In this document: piece after piece, positions 25,610 through 38,842 of the stretch
Position numbering within the stretch: position 1 is the first letter of the stretch
Layout of the letters: each line of letters begins with the position of its first letter
Origin: Tubiluchus corallicola
Lineage: Eukaryota; Priapulida; Priapulimorpha; Priapulimorphida; Tubiluchidae
DNA: 60,000 nt
Assembly: GCA_030141605.1 (NCBI GenBank)
Contig: JAQGDQ010000081.1
Coordinates: 256,001-316,000 of the forward strand
Direction of reading: 5' to 3'
Notes under the pieces: model-generated
Databases searched by the model: none
The model's input: the letters and a program-made list of their open reading frames with translations, nothing else
Told to the model about the DNA's origin: nothing
Made by a program: the position numbers and the translations under genes

Positions 25610-28049
25610 GCAGTTCTGTATGTTTATTATTTTGTTACCTGTTGTGTGGACCATAATCAACAAGTCTAATGCATTGCAAACTTCAAGCTTGCACAAAATT
25701 TTAGTGATAGACAATTTACACAAAACTCTACTGATACATAAACACTTGTTAAATCGGCAGTTAGAAAATATTTACCATGTTGATTACTAACTTATTATAC
25801 ACGTGTAACTGCAGTATTTTCCTAGATGCTGTCAACATCACATGACGTTGGACAATTGCACCTGGCACATTTTTCATGGTATTACTGCTGAATGAGAGCA
25901 GTATTTTTTATTTATAGTTCAAAAGCATTATATACATGCATTAACAGTATATACACATCATATTGAGTAGTAGTAGGAGCAGAACATACCAGTGACTATG
26001 AATTGTGGTTCTACGTGTTAAGTTCATTTTGCAAATTGTGAAAGGCTTATATAACCGCAACAGACATTATTGTTATTTTTAGCACGTTATTATGATCATA
26101 GAAATAATTCATAGTTATTATTAAACAGATGAAATGTATAAATTAAGTAATTCACCCTCTTCTGATAAATTTTGAATGCATGCGTTACTGTAAAGATCAT
26201 CATGTTTGTGCGAGTGAGCGAGAATAATATACAAATACAGTAAGCGTCTTTGGTTACTGAGGGTTTTTTTACCGATCTTTAGTCACCTCGTGACTGTACT
26301 TATATTGTGATGAGTGCCGTGCAATGAAAAATGACAGTTCTTCAAATGTATTACCACTAACAATGAAGTGATAGAAAACCAAAAGAAACAAGTTTTATAG
26401 TAAGTTTATAGTAAAATAAACTAAATATTCGTAATGAGAGTAGGATTCTAAGTTGTAAAAGTTTATATATTATAGTGAGGGTTTAGTATGACTTTACATA
26501 CAAATGTCATGTAATATTAAATTAATCTGCTCTATTAATCATTTCTAGATCTGTAAGCATAATTGAAAGCATGATTAAATTTAGAGGCTTTTAAGTATCA
26601 AAACTAACATGGCCCAGGAACCAAGAGAAATTTGAGGATTGCATCTGCAGTTTTGTGCTATAAGCTATTTGATTGCTTTTCTTCTTGCTGCTGTTGTTGT
26701 GTTGTATATATGATTAAATAGATAATAAGGTTACTTGGAAAAGTTAGATTTAAAGGTCAAAGAGTAGTTTGCATGAGTGTGAGGTATAGAAATGACTGTA
26801 ATCACAAGCACGCTCTTGGTTAATAGCTTTATTAGTTTCAGCTGCACTGGCAATATTCAGATTTTTAGCTAAATTTCTTATTAGTTATAAGACAGTCTAC
26901 AACTTAGCAAGTGCTGTATTTGTGACATACACTACATCTTAAGAGTATGACAATCCAAGACTCATTATATGTGATTGTTGATTGTAATTTCATGTTAAAA
27001 TTAATTAAATTAAATTATAATGCTCTGTTTATTTATTTGATTTTTACTGATTTAAAGATACTGCCTAGGCACTAATTCTGGCATTTCTCAGCATTTGTAT
27101 TGCTGTTATATTTTAACGTTTCTAAACTAAAGCAGACTAAACTCATTTTCTAAATTTATGTTTTTTACATTACACTGTTATTCACTACTAGTTAATCTTA
27201 ATGTAATATCTTAACTATGTGGCAAACTTATCATTTTAATTAGCATTGTATTAAGAATGAACAAGTCTGTTGTTAGTGCATAAGAAAACTATAATATGTA
27301 TGTTATATTGTATTTAAATTTTTATCCCGATAAAATATTATTACAAAATTATTTTCATTTGAGTTTGTTAGACAGATGTGACTTGCATTTATCTAATTTG
27401 AGAGTAAAAGAGGGAGGAATGGCAAGATAAGATATGGTGGGATAGAACTAGACCAGAAAAAAAGAGTTTTTTTGAAATTCAAAAGTGTGATGTTGGGGAA
27501 ATTACACTGTATTTTTGTAGCACATATATAAACTTGAGCTTTAAATTCTTCAAAATAACAAAAATAGCAAAGTCTGTTTTCTGTTTTTGCAAGGTGATGT
27601 ACATCACTTAATGAAGAGCTGTTAAAGTGTTCATATCAGTGGCCGGATTATAACCTGATTCATTATTAAGGATGTAGTTTTCTTGGGTGAGATAGTAAGC
27701 CATCAGTAGTGATGTCTTGCCAATTTTGAATGCGTATATATCTTCCCTCAAAGAGGCGAATAGTGAGAGCACACTGGCAGGTGATACCACTGTGAATCAA
27801 TTTGCATCATATATCTACCAACTCACTAGCTAAATTTAGTGATACTTAACTTTGAAGCGGAATCACAGCTACTCTGCAAAACAGGGCTGCGAGAATATTT
27901 AGATTACCCCTAAAAGTTGGATTAACTGTTAAGACTTGCACTATATATTGTTTTTGCACTATTGGATAGTGGACACACAGTCCAAGCAATACAGCAAGCA
28001 TTCAACTGCAGGGTATGTGATGTTTGTGGTGTGGCAAGAACTTCGCTCA
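25610..28049. other. Gene-free stretch downstream of WBP2
   Basis: AT-rich. No gene, RNA or named repeat could be supported. Confidence 0.5.
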
Positions 28050-28195
28050 CCATCAAGGATACCCTTCTAAGATGAGCCACTGAACCTACGGAGGTGTCTC
28101 AGTCACGTTTGTATAGCCTCTGCAAGGTAAACAGCTAGAATCAGCTTAACAAATGAAACCACCCAAACTGAGTATTGAACCAAGGCAGTCAATAT
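28050..28195 (+). repeat. Dispersed repeat, copy 2 (related to 12385-12530)
   Basis: Shares the core around TTCTAAGATGAGCC...GAGGTGTCTCAG and the terminal GGCAGTCAA with the copy in OGG1 intron 1, in the same orientation. One frame reads L-L-R-stop-A-T-E-P-T-E-V-S, parallel to the first copy. Confidence 0.5.
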
Positions 28196-28654
28196 TCTTA
28201 CGAAGAACAAGTGTCCAGTATCCACTCTGACATGAACCACGAAATATCATAACAAAATGAACAGCTTTTATTAACTTAAGTTAGTAATTAACAAGACTAG
28301 AACAATACTGTGTTTGAATTTCCCAATATGTGCAGTGAATTCTGATTTCATGAATTGTCTTCTAACTGCGTTGGATGGGCAAGTCTAAAATTCTAGGGTG
28401 CAGTAGGAAGGTGAAACTGTGAGTCCAGAAAAATTCAATTCCTAGCACTTGCTTTGATAATGACAGGCCGTACCTGGCAATGTTGCTCTTTAAGCAAGTA
28501 AGGTTGTACTTAACAGGGAAACAATTGGTAATTCCACAGTTACGAGATCCTGGTGAAAATCGTAAATCTTATTGATATAAGTTTTGTAGGTAGGACAAGC
28601 CTTATGCTTGGATAAGTAGTAGACTCCACAAAAACAAAACGAAATGGAAAGTCT

Positions 28655-28771
28655 CAAAATTTTTGCGGCTCTGCCGGGCCTCGAACCCAAATTCTTTTGT
28701 TTGCCGATTTTACAGAACTTAACAATGTAAGAACACGGTGAGTAACTGGTACTACATACTTCAAAAACCAA
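28655..28771 (-). mobile_element. Possible tRNA-derived SINE head
   Basis: On the minus strand GGGTTCGAGGCCCGGCAG fits a pol III B box, and its flanks can form a five-pair T-arm with two wobble pairs. An A-box-like stretch (GTTACTCACCGTGTT) lies about 60 nt upstream. The predicted acceptor stem does not pair, so it is not a tRNA gene. A SINE or a tRNA fossil is the best reading. Confidence 0.3.
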
Positions 28772-31700
28772 GAATAAATATTACACTTGTTTCTTTGATG
28801 AACTGCATAGATCTGTTATAAAGTATTTGTAGCGCGTTAGTAGCTTTTTATTGCACTGTGAAGAGCGTGATCACATTTTTCTGAATCGTGTATTTAAAAA
28901 ATGAACCAGAAGGCATTTATGATTGCGTTTCTTTTCATTGCGAACAAATCAATAATTTTGAACTGACTAAGGATGACCAGGTCATTGATTAACTATTTCA
29001 TAATCTACTTTGGTGTTTGTCGTCAGTGGTGTCAGAGCATCAATCTGTAATCTTGATAAACAGATTAGATTAGCGATTTTTTGTGCAAATTAGTTTCATT
29101 ATATTGATCGCTACATTCATTCTCTACTGAGTTCAAGTTAGAACTATCATGCTAAAAATACTGGCAACAATCGCTAACCATGGAAAGGCCCGATCTAGTA
29201 TAAACTATAATTTAATTATCTTGTCAGTTCTTGTTACTACGTTACTATAAGACTGTTTTTATACGGGATGGGTCGCATGGAACCAGAACCCATTCAAAAT
29301 TTATTTAAGAGCCTGTAGCCTACATTTCACTGCACTCCTGGGATCGAAATAGATGATCTATTGACATCCATATCCGTCTATTGACATGGAAAGCTTGTCC
29401 GAGGAAAATTGGATTTATAAGCAGCTACTTTGTATTTAGGAATCTCTAGTAGTATAAGAAGCAGCAAAAATCTCCGCCCCAATTTGCATATCTTGAGTTC
29501 AGAAATTAATTTTCATAAGCGGGGAAAACGGTAGCAATTCAAATGAAGAACGGTTTTTATTATTCTGGTTTAACACGAGTTTGCAGGCTAATATTCACAA
29601 CTGAAATCATACAATAAGGTCAGGGAAGACCTTATAATTCCTATGAAATTTTATCGCCATTTCCATGCGCGTTGATTGTTACGAAGCACGCTGACTTGGT
29701 TGCTTAGTCGTTCAATAGCGCCCCCTCGATAAATCAAGATGGCGTGAAAATCTCGTTCAGGAAACAATGGAGAAATCAGTTCCAGTGCATAATTGTATTA
29801 TTATGCAAACAATACTCTTTAAATTTAACTGAATAGTGCAACAGTTGTAAACAAAGAAAGAGCGATATGCTTGGGAAGTATCTGGTAAAGAGAGAAGTCT
29901 TGTACCGTTGTACGTTATGCTCGAAGAAAGCTGTGATACCTAATGATTAAATCTGTAATAATTTTGAATGGGGTGTAGTAGTAGTTTGTAAAAGCTAATT
30001 TGTAGGCTCACGTCTACATTGACGTAATGTAGGTGGTGGGTGAGGGGTGTCACGTTGTTTAACTTCGTTGGTTTTTCGACTTTTACTACGAAAGGGTTTG
30101 CCTCAGTAGGCGACAAACCAAAAATATCATTTGTTTCAGTTTATCCAGTTACGGGGAGTCGAACCTTTAACTGTTTCTTTGATAAGGTGGCAACAGGTTG
30201 AAAAGAGGTGTGAAATTCATTTTCCGTGCAAAATTTCGATACTAACTATCAATGGCTGTATTGCAAATTTGCAACCAGCTTGTTAATTTTTGTGTCGTAC
30301 GTTAAACCAGTATGCAAACATAACACAGTGGCCATAGTATGGTGCACTAATTTAGTAAAACTTAGAAACACGCAGAAGTTTGAGTGAACAAAAGAATTAA
30401 CAAAGATCATTAATGTAAAACTGATCAAAAGTAGTAGTTGAGAAGACTGTGAGATGACCCGGGCTGTAAGTTAAGGGGCGTTAAGTAAACTTACTGACAG
30501 ACTTTTGCGCTTTTCAATTATTTTCAGAGTGAAAGCTTTACTTGTGCTCTCAAGAACCGATTATTCTTTGTTTTTTAGCTGCAACTAAAACTACAATTAG
30601 TTTTAACAGGGACGGGCCTACTTGAGCATAGTAAATGTAGCAATGGGGCATAGCATGGTGATAAGAATTCTGATGACAAGAATGATGACAATGATCCTGA
30701 CCCTGATTACGACGGCGACGGCGACGCTGATAACAATGATATAGTCATGGTGGTGTAACTATAATAGGACTTTGGTTAGTCGTCACAGGATCGATCTGCA
30801 AAAACTGTTACTGGTGTTTGAGCTAGAAAAGCTAAAGAAAGCAATTGTTTTTTAATAAGTTCGTATTATCATAATAATTATTATGCAGGCCTCTCCTTTA
30901 ATTTCAACGTTATACGAGAACTGCTTTTCAAAATAAATTAAATTCTGAAAATATCACACAGCTTTCGCAGCTATACCTTCGGAAGCCTTTTTCACACAAA
31001 ATGATGCATAAAGCTTAAAACTTTTTTATTTAACGTAGCTTTGGGTGGCGGCAGTCTAGCCAGACCCAAAAGCTTTAAAACAATTAAGCTAATTAATTCA
31101 AACAATTGTCGTATTCTATAACAAAGAAAATAGTTGGCCTACATAATTACTCTAGGCGGAGTATGCCACGAGACCCTCCTTCGTGCTTTGATAAGAAACA
31201 AGCCGTGCCTTATTACCTTAATTTATTCGTGGTTAGACGATGTTAGTCGCGGACAGAGTAAAATTCACATATGGCTGGACAATGGCTGACCAAACCATCA
31301 TTGTCTTGGTCACGTTCCGCGCTGGACGGAAGAGATGGTCTTCGTTTGACTAGCGTCAGGTGTACATCTGATTTGGGCGGATCTGTAGACCCAAGGGAAA
31401 CAAGTTAAACTCCCAGAGGGCAGTATTTTCCAGCACGTGGAATGGAGACTGATAATTTGTGAACAATGAGTTTAGGTTTGACATAGAGTTAATTTAATGG
31501 AAAAAATGTCTGCCGTCTATATTCAGACGTGTGTCGGCTTACACCAAAGTGATGTCTAAAAAGTAAACAACAAAACTGCACAAAAAGCCCCGAGTTATAC
31601 ACACAAAACCTTTAGAAAATAGTTTTGGATTTCAAACATAATGAACCTGCTCAGGTGACAGCTGTGAATAGTTTTTGAAAAAAAAACAGCCTTATAACAT

Positions 31701-34700
31701 AATGTTGAACATGACTATAACTTATTATGATATTTGCAAAGACGACGGATGGGGTCGAACTGGCTGACATCTATCGGTCATTAGTCGCATTAACATAACT
31801 GTAAAGCTATTTACTAAATTTTGATTGAATTATTGACCAAAGGTTTTTTTAGTTTTAATTTTTTGTTCCCATGATTATCGGTCTTCTTTCGGCGTAATCG
31901 TTCATTTCACTCATTGATTATTTGCTATATCCTTGTATAGGAAAAGTAAAGTTGATAAGTTTGATAGAAACATTACATAATTACAAGTTGGATACATAAT
32001 TTTGCTTTATGGTTTGAGCAAAATGTTCTGTTGAAGTCAAAACTTTCAATGTTCAATTATAGTCGAGAAAAAATATAGTCGAGTTCGAAGGCTATTATAC
32101 ACTCAGCCCTTTGACCTATAGAAGTCACAATGACCATTCGCTTAATTTAATAAAATTGGATAACCTTTTATTAAATAATTTTCTTGTAAGTCGCCGATTT
32201 ATAGAACATTCTTATCGGTGTGGGCCGCGTGGCAGTGTGTAGAACCTAGTTTAATTTATAATAATTAAAACAGGCTTAGCAACCGAAAACTGCGCTTATT
32301 TCGATGATATTTATAATACAGGTTTTTGATTGGGGTTAGTCATTTCGTAATTATAATGGTTGTTTTCCCCTTTATACCCAGACTTACATACTAACCCACA
32401 GCATTGTCGTACTATAAAACAAGAGCAGCATAATTACCTGTGATAAAAACAAGAAATAATAAAATCAATGACAATCAATAATTCTTAACAAATTTTTCAC
32501 ATTTATTTAAACGACTAATAATTTTCTTGCGAGGGTCACACGGAGCTGTAGCATTTTTGCCTTACACACAGCGATTGTAAGATGGGATTAAATGACCTTG
32601 TACGTTTTCTGGTGGTATTGTGTGCTGATATTGGTGAAATACTAGCTGGATTTGCGGTTTCCCGGTTGCACTTTTTCGGTTGTATCCGATATCGATCAAG
32701 CGTCGGAATGTCAAACATACGTGACCAATGGTCATTTTGGTGAATGCTCTAACTTTGTTTCTCCGGAAAGTCCTATTTATAAATAGATGATTCGACACAA
32801 AGGCTTTTTTCTCTGGACATTGCTAGTCTGGCCTTAGGACAACAGTCAACACCTGTTTAGGTCATTTGACTCTTATGACATGTTCCACTGCTTGTTTAAC
32901 AAGCCGACAATGACCAACGCGATGGGCTTGTGAACTATTATTAAAATTCTGTCACAGGTAAGTATAGGTAAGCACAGGTAAATTATTCGAGATACATGAA
33001 TCCATTGTGATGCGGGCCCTCTGAAAGTCGTTCACACCATTTCCTAGAAACAAAAAACTCACTTTTCAAATTTTTCGTATTTGAGTAAATGAATTGTTTT
33101 TTTATTTTGTTTCGCAAATTCTTTGTAACATTGAATGTTGTTAGCATCTGGTCTATTGGTTGATAGTTAAATAGTAAGTAAGCTAGCAAGCAAGCAAGTA
33201 ATTTGTTTAAAGTCGATTTTGAGATACAAAAAACATTAGTCCAGTTGTATTATCGCCTATTAACATTACAAGAATCATTATAAAAACTAATAAAAACAAG
33301 CAAAAACTTACATAAGGCTAATTGAAGGCGCAGACCTATAAAAGTAGCACAATAAGCGAGGTTGACGGCTATCTGAGTGGTCACGGTGTGCCCCTATATT
33401 CATGTATTCATATCCCAATGTGACAAACTCCTCTAATGGTTTAATGTCTCAACTTAGAAGAAATTCTTCGTGTTCTAGTTTTGCCTCAACCAACCGATTT
33501 GTGGATGTTGCTACCGAATACTGACTTCCGGCGCCTGTAGTGTGCCCAGCTGTATAAAAACTATGTTGCAAGATACTGAGAACAATTGAGAACCATTATT
33601 AAAACTAATTATTATCCACTAATTTCGCGAAGGAAATCATGCTTTTGAAATTAAAAAATGATTTTGATTTATATGAAACTTTTACTGCCAACACAGAATA
33701 CGGTACACAAAAAGAAAAAAAAACTGTTAAGACATATACCAAAAAAGTGTTTGTGCAGCATTTACTTGGTCATTTAGATAGCGCATAATTTGAAAAACTC
33801 TATAACCTACAGGCCTAGCGCATATTACAGAGCGTGCCGCTGCACAAAAGCTATGCCACGAAAATGTTTCCGTTTAGAAAACATAATACTTCGACTTTCC
33901 TACTCGACCAGCTGTTAATTAAAAACACAAACCACACTTGGACACTAATTGCAATAAAGAATGAAATAGGGACCTACTATGGGCTACTTGATCCTTGCGG
34001 TTGTTTATATGAAAAGTAAAAGCATTGAGTCCTTGGCACGTTCCTATTGTCAGCTAGAAGACCAGTTTGGAGAACTGCGAGACCATCTGTCAGTCTGTGT
34101 ATCTTTGTCCCCATCTGTGACGCTGTCACCCATTTAAAGTTCATTTTGAATCGTGGTCGCGTAGTTAGACATGAAAAAAAGTAATCAATCGAATTAAACA
34201 TGTGACAGAAAAATCAGCAGTAACATGTCATACAAAAATACTATGCAAAAGTGCAATATTTTGTCACACAACGTCACAATTCGGCAAAGTTTCGGATCTA
34301 TCCAAGCCATCATCAGAGACGAGCTGCTGCAAAAATCAATTCGACTTCAGTTAACCAGTTTAATATAAAAAAAATTCAACACATCTGGTTTGGAACCGAT
34401 CTGTTTAGAAAATCAACTAAACAATAATCACTGAAGGTCTGGATCTTGATTTTTAAACGATTCCCACGCTAGTCAGCATCGTGGAAAATTAGCACACTCT
34501 TGAATGGGAGTTAATAATTGTCTCCTTGCTTTCTCAGCATAACACAATAAACCAGAACAGCAACATAAGTGTGCTTCGCCACAGCAAGGGCACCTCTCGT
34601 AGTCAGAGTTCCTCTTCTGTCTTTTCAGATTAGTGTTTAATGGTTACGTGTGTTTGCATCATCAAGGACAAGTACTCCGTGGGTTGCAGTTACAGGGATC

Positions 34701-35880
34701 ATAATTATTACTGAGGCATGTATTACACAACTGGTGTTGAAGTTATCAAATTTCTGACGATTAACTAATCACAAAGATTTTAACGTGTTCAAAATGCGTA
34801 CTTCAAAACGCAGAGAAAAAGTCCCATCAAACTTTGATCTTAGTGGTTTCACAACTAAAGTAAACAGCTGTAGAGGTGATTTGTATGTGACCTCTATATT
34901 TTTTGGGCTAACTTAAGAAGTAACTGTCTCTATAAACTGGCATATCTATATGTCTATTAATGATATGATGAATGCCAAAAATTATATTTGTTCTATTTAT
35001 GTAACGGCGTTATTTTAATACGCCATGCAATATGGTGAAGATACACGCTCTTCCTGAAAATGCCCTTTCAGAGATTTTCATATTAGATTAGAAACAGAAA
35101 GAAACACTTTAAAATCATTATAAATATCACTGATGGAAAAAACCCGACAGTTATATTCTGTAATGAATAACCTGTTACAATTATGCTTCAGAAACATTGT
35201 CTATTGTATTCACAATGGAACTTTTGAACAATTTTCTCTGCAATGTTGACTTGACCTTCCGCACTGATCTTCGTTCATAACATTGTATTACCTCGTATTA
35301 CGCAAGCTAATCCATGATAAGGTGTAGTTCGCGTTGTTGTCTGTCTTGTTTATCTGTCTTATTTACCTAAACGTGAATGTAATCCCGATAAGCAAGTTCA
35401 AGATGGTATTAACCGTTCCAAACATAAGACTTTTAACCGCTGCAGCGTTTGCAATTTCCCTGGTAGATTTCCTTATCGCTGCTGTTAGATAGTAGCTGTG
35501 GTGTAGAAAAATATAATAACAGAATAATAGTGGTAATAGGCTACCCATGCTCGTCTGTTGTACTGTGTTCTATGCGTTACGATTTTTACTTTGTGCCTCG
35601 CTAGATAAGTTCTAAACTCTTGTACTTAAAATCTTAATATCTACAAAATTTTTGAAACGTTGATACTTTTAGTTGAGTAAGAAGAATTTAGGGTATGGCA
35701 CTGCCCATCATAATCAATTATGCTGAAGCCAAAACCAGTTTCAGCTTTTCAAACAAGTAATACTTCTTAAACGCGTTGAAATCACTGGTACCAAAATTCA
35801 AATGCTATTACAGTTCATTTTCATTGTTGCCAATTAAAATTAATTAGGCTTGTATATTCATTTCAATCTGCAATAATAAC
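28772..35880. other. Gene-poor stretch
   Basis: No gene could be supported on either strand. Noted items are a GAT/GAC low-complexity tract at about 30673-30740, a short hairpin at about 31034-31074 and an A-box-like motif near 33370-33385. None amounts to a gene. Confidence 0.45.
30673..30740. repeat. GAT/GAC/GGC low-complexity tract
   Basis: Irregular trinucleotides that would read Asp/Asn-rich, with no flanking coding signal. Confidence 0.6.
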
Positions 35881-36181
35881 CAGGGGCGCAGCCAGGTTCT
35901 AAACTTATGTGGAGCAAACACATAAAAGGTGCCGTGACACATGCCAAGCAAGATCTATTGTACATTGCAACTGTGTGTTTAAAATCAAAACAAAAGAAAT
36001 ATGCAGCTTTATAGTAAGCTCAATTATCTCAAAACATAATAAAAACTTGTGTGTTATTAAATTTTAAACGTAAGATGCAAACAAAATGAATGAGTTTTGG
36101 CGCAGTTGAAAAGACGCCAATTTTGAAAAATATACTCGGAGTGCCGTTGCTCCCCTTGCTCCCCTGTTAGCTACGCCACTG
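35881..36181. mobile_element. hAT-type MITE with terminal inverted repeats and target duplication
   Basis: 301 bp bounded by CAGGGGCGCAGCCAGG at the left and a right end whose reverse complement is CAGTGGCGTAGCTAAC. The flanking octamers are ATAATAAC and ATAATAAT, a 7/8 match expected of the 8-bp duplication made by hAT transposases. It has no coding capacity. The interior contains a hairpin GGCGCAGTTGAAAAGACGCC. A second, older copy lies at 5745-5999. Confidence 0.8.
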
Positions 36182-36189
36182 ATAATAAT

Positions 36190-37019
36190 AATTTCAAAAC
36201 AATTAGGCTCCTAGATAATGGACATGTTTCACTACCATCTGAGAAGGAAAACAAGAGTTTTGTTAGGTTTGAAAGTCGCATCTGTAATAAATAATTAGCC
36301 CGCTTTATGAAGCATGTTGCAAAATACCCTCTTTGTGAAACCAGGCGATTAAAACTTCGTTATACCCTGTCACCTTATTGACACAAGCAATACTGGCGTC
36401 ACCTTCTCAGGTGGCCTTATAGCCAGGGGAGAAGATCAGCGACGTTCCAGCCAGCCCGCCTTTCTTCCTCCAAAAACTAGGCAATCAATTAAGAGCAGAC
36501 AAAGGAGCCTTAATGTAGTGCGTGTCACAAAGGCCTGGGCCTCAAGGCACCTCTGGCAAGCGGTCGCTAGGCGTTTGAGCAACTTTATTAAGAGATTTGG
36601 CACAAGTGACCGCATTAATTATGAATTATTGTTTTGGGAAGTGCTTTCCGCAATCAGTTTTTGTGATGAATAATGTATCAGGTCATGCCAGCTTTGACGT
36701 GTAAGCAAAAGCGCTTCTTTATGAAAGAAAAACGAAACACGCGCCGGCTAATAATCACAAACTCGTGATAAACTTGAAGAAGTTCCTCTGGCAATTTATT
36801 AATTTCGTCGGGGATGAAGTTTATTTGCACTGTGGACGATAGTTTTTCATCAATTAAGTTTGTTAGAGCCCACATGTAAGTGTAAAGACATGTGCACTTT
36901 TATATAGCATTTCTACATATGTCATTTAATCCAGGTCTTAAATGATTTTAACAAAAAATTGAAATCTAGCGTAGTTTTGCAAATTCTAAAATTTCTTCTA
37001 ATAAGAAAAAATCATTATT
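36190..37019. other. Gene-free stretch, moderately GC-richer
   Basis: About 36400-36680 is less AT-rich than its surroundings and contains several TAAT-core motifs (CAATCAATTAAG, CATTAATTATGAATTATTG). A 65-codon ATG-started minus-strand frame (36875-36678) resembles no family I know. It could be a regulatory element, but nothing is proven. Confidence 0.3.
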
Positions 37020-38640
37020 ACAGCATTGCTGCTACGCGTTTACACAATTAGTCTTCACAATAATGCAGAATCGCAAATTGCATACCATGCTGACAAACCA
37101 CCAACAGTTCTACGAAAGGCATGTATATATAAAAGCAAGCGGATTACTTTAGAGTCTATTCCTTTTCCAAGTAACGGATTTTCGTTATTTTTGTGCAAAT
37201 ACAAGCTATTTTATAGCGACGGGTGTTAAACATAATAAAAAAATTTATAACTTGTCATACAATCAGGAGCATGATATACTGGTTGAGCGCTGGACCAAAG
37301 ATCAATTTACATTATTAAGAAAAAATTGCAAGATAGGAAGACAGGGGAAAAGTATAATGTAAATTTCAATTTTTATGCCATAATTAACATCTTTTTTATA
37401 TTACTTTTTGTATTTTGTCGAATCCAGCAAAATTCAATGAGTATGTTTATTGCGTAACTTTTGGCAACAATGCTAACAAACTATCCGTAATTTGTGTGAG
37501 CTGCTGCTTTATGTAGGCAGGTCAAATACTCATGTTATTTTACAGCGAGAGGCACTAGAAATAATAATAAAAACGCGTGAGAGTTTACCGTATAATCAAA
37601 AACAGTAATAGTTTGTGTGTGATATATTAGCTGACCGCATGAGTCGCAGATCGGAAATTCATTTAAATTATTATGCAAAGAATACAAAACAGTTATTTAT
37701 AACTTTGGAAAAAATAAAAAAAGATAAGAAATATCTTGATGCAGGTGCACAAGTTATGAAGATTCTGCGCGTTCATGTTTTTCATAGCATTTAGTTCAAA
37801 ACTGACACTTGTAATAATGCTAATAAGTCATTGCAGTTACATGAGTTGCTCGTAAAGTAAATAACTAGAGCACAACTGTACAAGCCGCAAAGATACTGCA
37901 CATTTACGCATTTGACGGCATTTAGTAGGCGGCAAACATTAGTAGAAGCTTTTAGCTAACAAACTATCAATAGTTTATGCGAGCTGCTTCCATATACGGG
38001 CAGGTCAGCTACTCTAATGACCAACCCCATAAGGTCATAAGACACGTCACTTTTTTCTTTCGTACCTTATACTATTTTGTGGCAGCAGGTGTTAAAAATA
38101 AAACAAAACATACTTGATAGTTTATCATATAATCAAGCAAAGTAATGGCTTAGACTTGTGACATACTGACTGAAACCTGGACTGGAGATTTCCTCAAGAT
38201 GTTATGCAAAAAAAAACAAGACAAGCAATTACTTACAAGTTAGGAAAAAGCAAAAAGACGAGGAAATAAGTTGGGCACAGATGTGCAAACTCCAAAAGTG
38301 TCATTATAACTGCATTGTGTAACGATATACAACAATGCCAACGCATTATCAACAGTTTAGTATAACTGCTGATACATTATTCGGACAGATCAAGGTCGCA
38401 CTAGCAGCGAAACAAACCACATCCAGATCCATAAATCTGCGCACCTTATGCAATTTTATGGCAGGAGGTGTTAAAAATAACAAAAAAATAATTGATAACT
38501 TATCCCACAGCAGGAGGAATGAAAAATGTGAATGAAAAAAGCAAAGACAATTTGTGACGACATTAATGTTAACTAGAAAACAACTATTATTTTGTTTTTC
38601 AGATATCAATCATTCAAACAGTATCTAAAGTTAAGGTAAA
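37020..38640 (+). repeat. Old, highly diverged tandem copies of the satellite core
   Basis: At least four copies of the core of the 1-kb satellite, in the same orientation. Two landmarks recur: a 5' block like AATGCTAACAAACTATC followed by GCTGCT and GGCAGGTCA (near 37080, 37470, 37815, 37960 and 38335), and a 3' block like TGGCAGCAGGTGTTAAAAAT (near 37220, 38088 and 38466, degraded near 37550). The 3' block is followed by a shared ATAATCAA...AGTAAT...ATGCAAA segment after the second and third copies. Spacing varies from about 330 to 540 bp. Confidence 0.65.
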
Positions 38641-38772
38641 ATCTATCAGAGAAGGCAGTATCAAACGGTAGAAAACAAATGATAAAAAATATCAAATATT
38701 TAGTAGCAGGAATAACTGTAAGAGTGCCTACGAAACATTCCCTCCTTACTACAAGCAAATATTCTAGGAAAC

Positions 38773-38842
38773 AAACAAATAAATTTGTGGATAAATAGAT
38801 AAATACACAGATAAATAGATAAGTAAATAAATAAATACTTAG
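38773..38842. repeat. AAAT/GATA simple repeat
   Basis: Mixed AAAT, GATA and AAGT tetranucleotides of imperfect register. Confidence 0.75.

Noticed and set aside
30148-30172. tRNA gene suggested by a GTTCGACTCC-type B box on the minus strand
   Set aside because: The T-stem does not pair and no A box or acceptor stem is present.
31750-31765. tRNA gene suggested by GTTCGACCCC on the minus strand
   Set aside because: No cloverleaf can be formed around it. At most an old SINE fragment.
32536-32798. Overlapping minus-strand frames as an exon
   Set aside because: Two frames are open simultaneously with no homology or convincing splice sites.
33360-33410. tRNA-like A box (GAGTGGTCACGG)
   Set aside because: No matching B box at proper distance.
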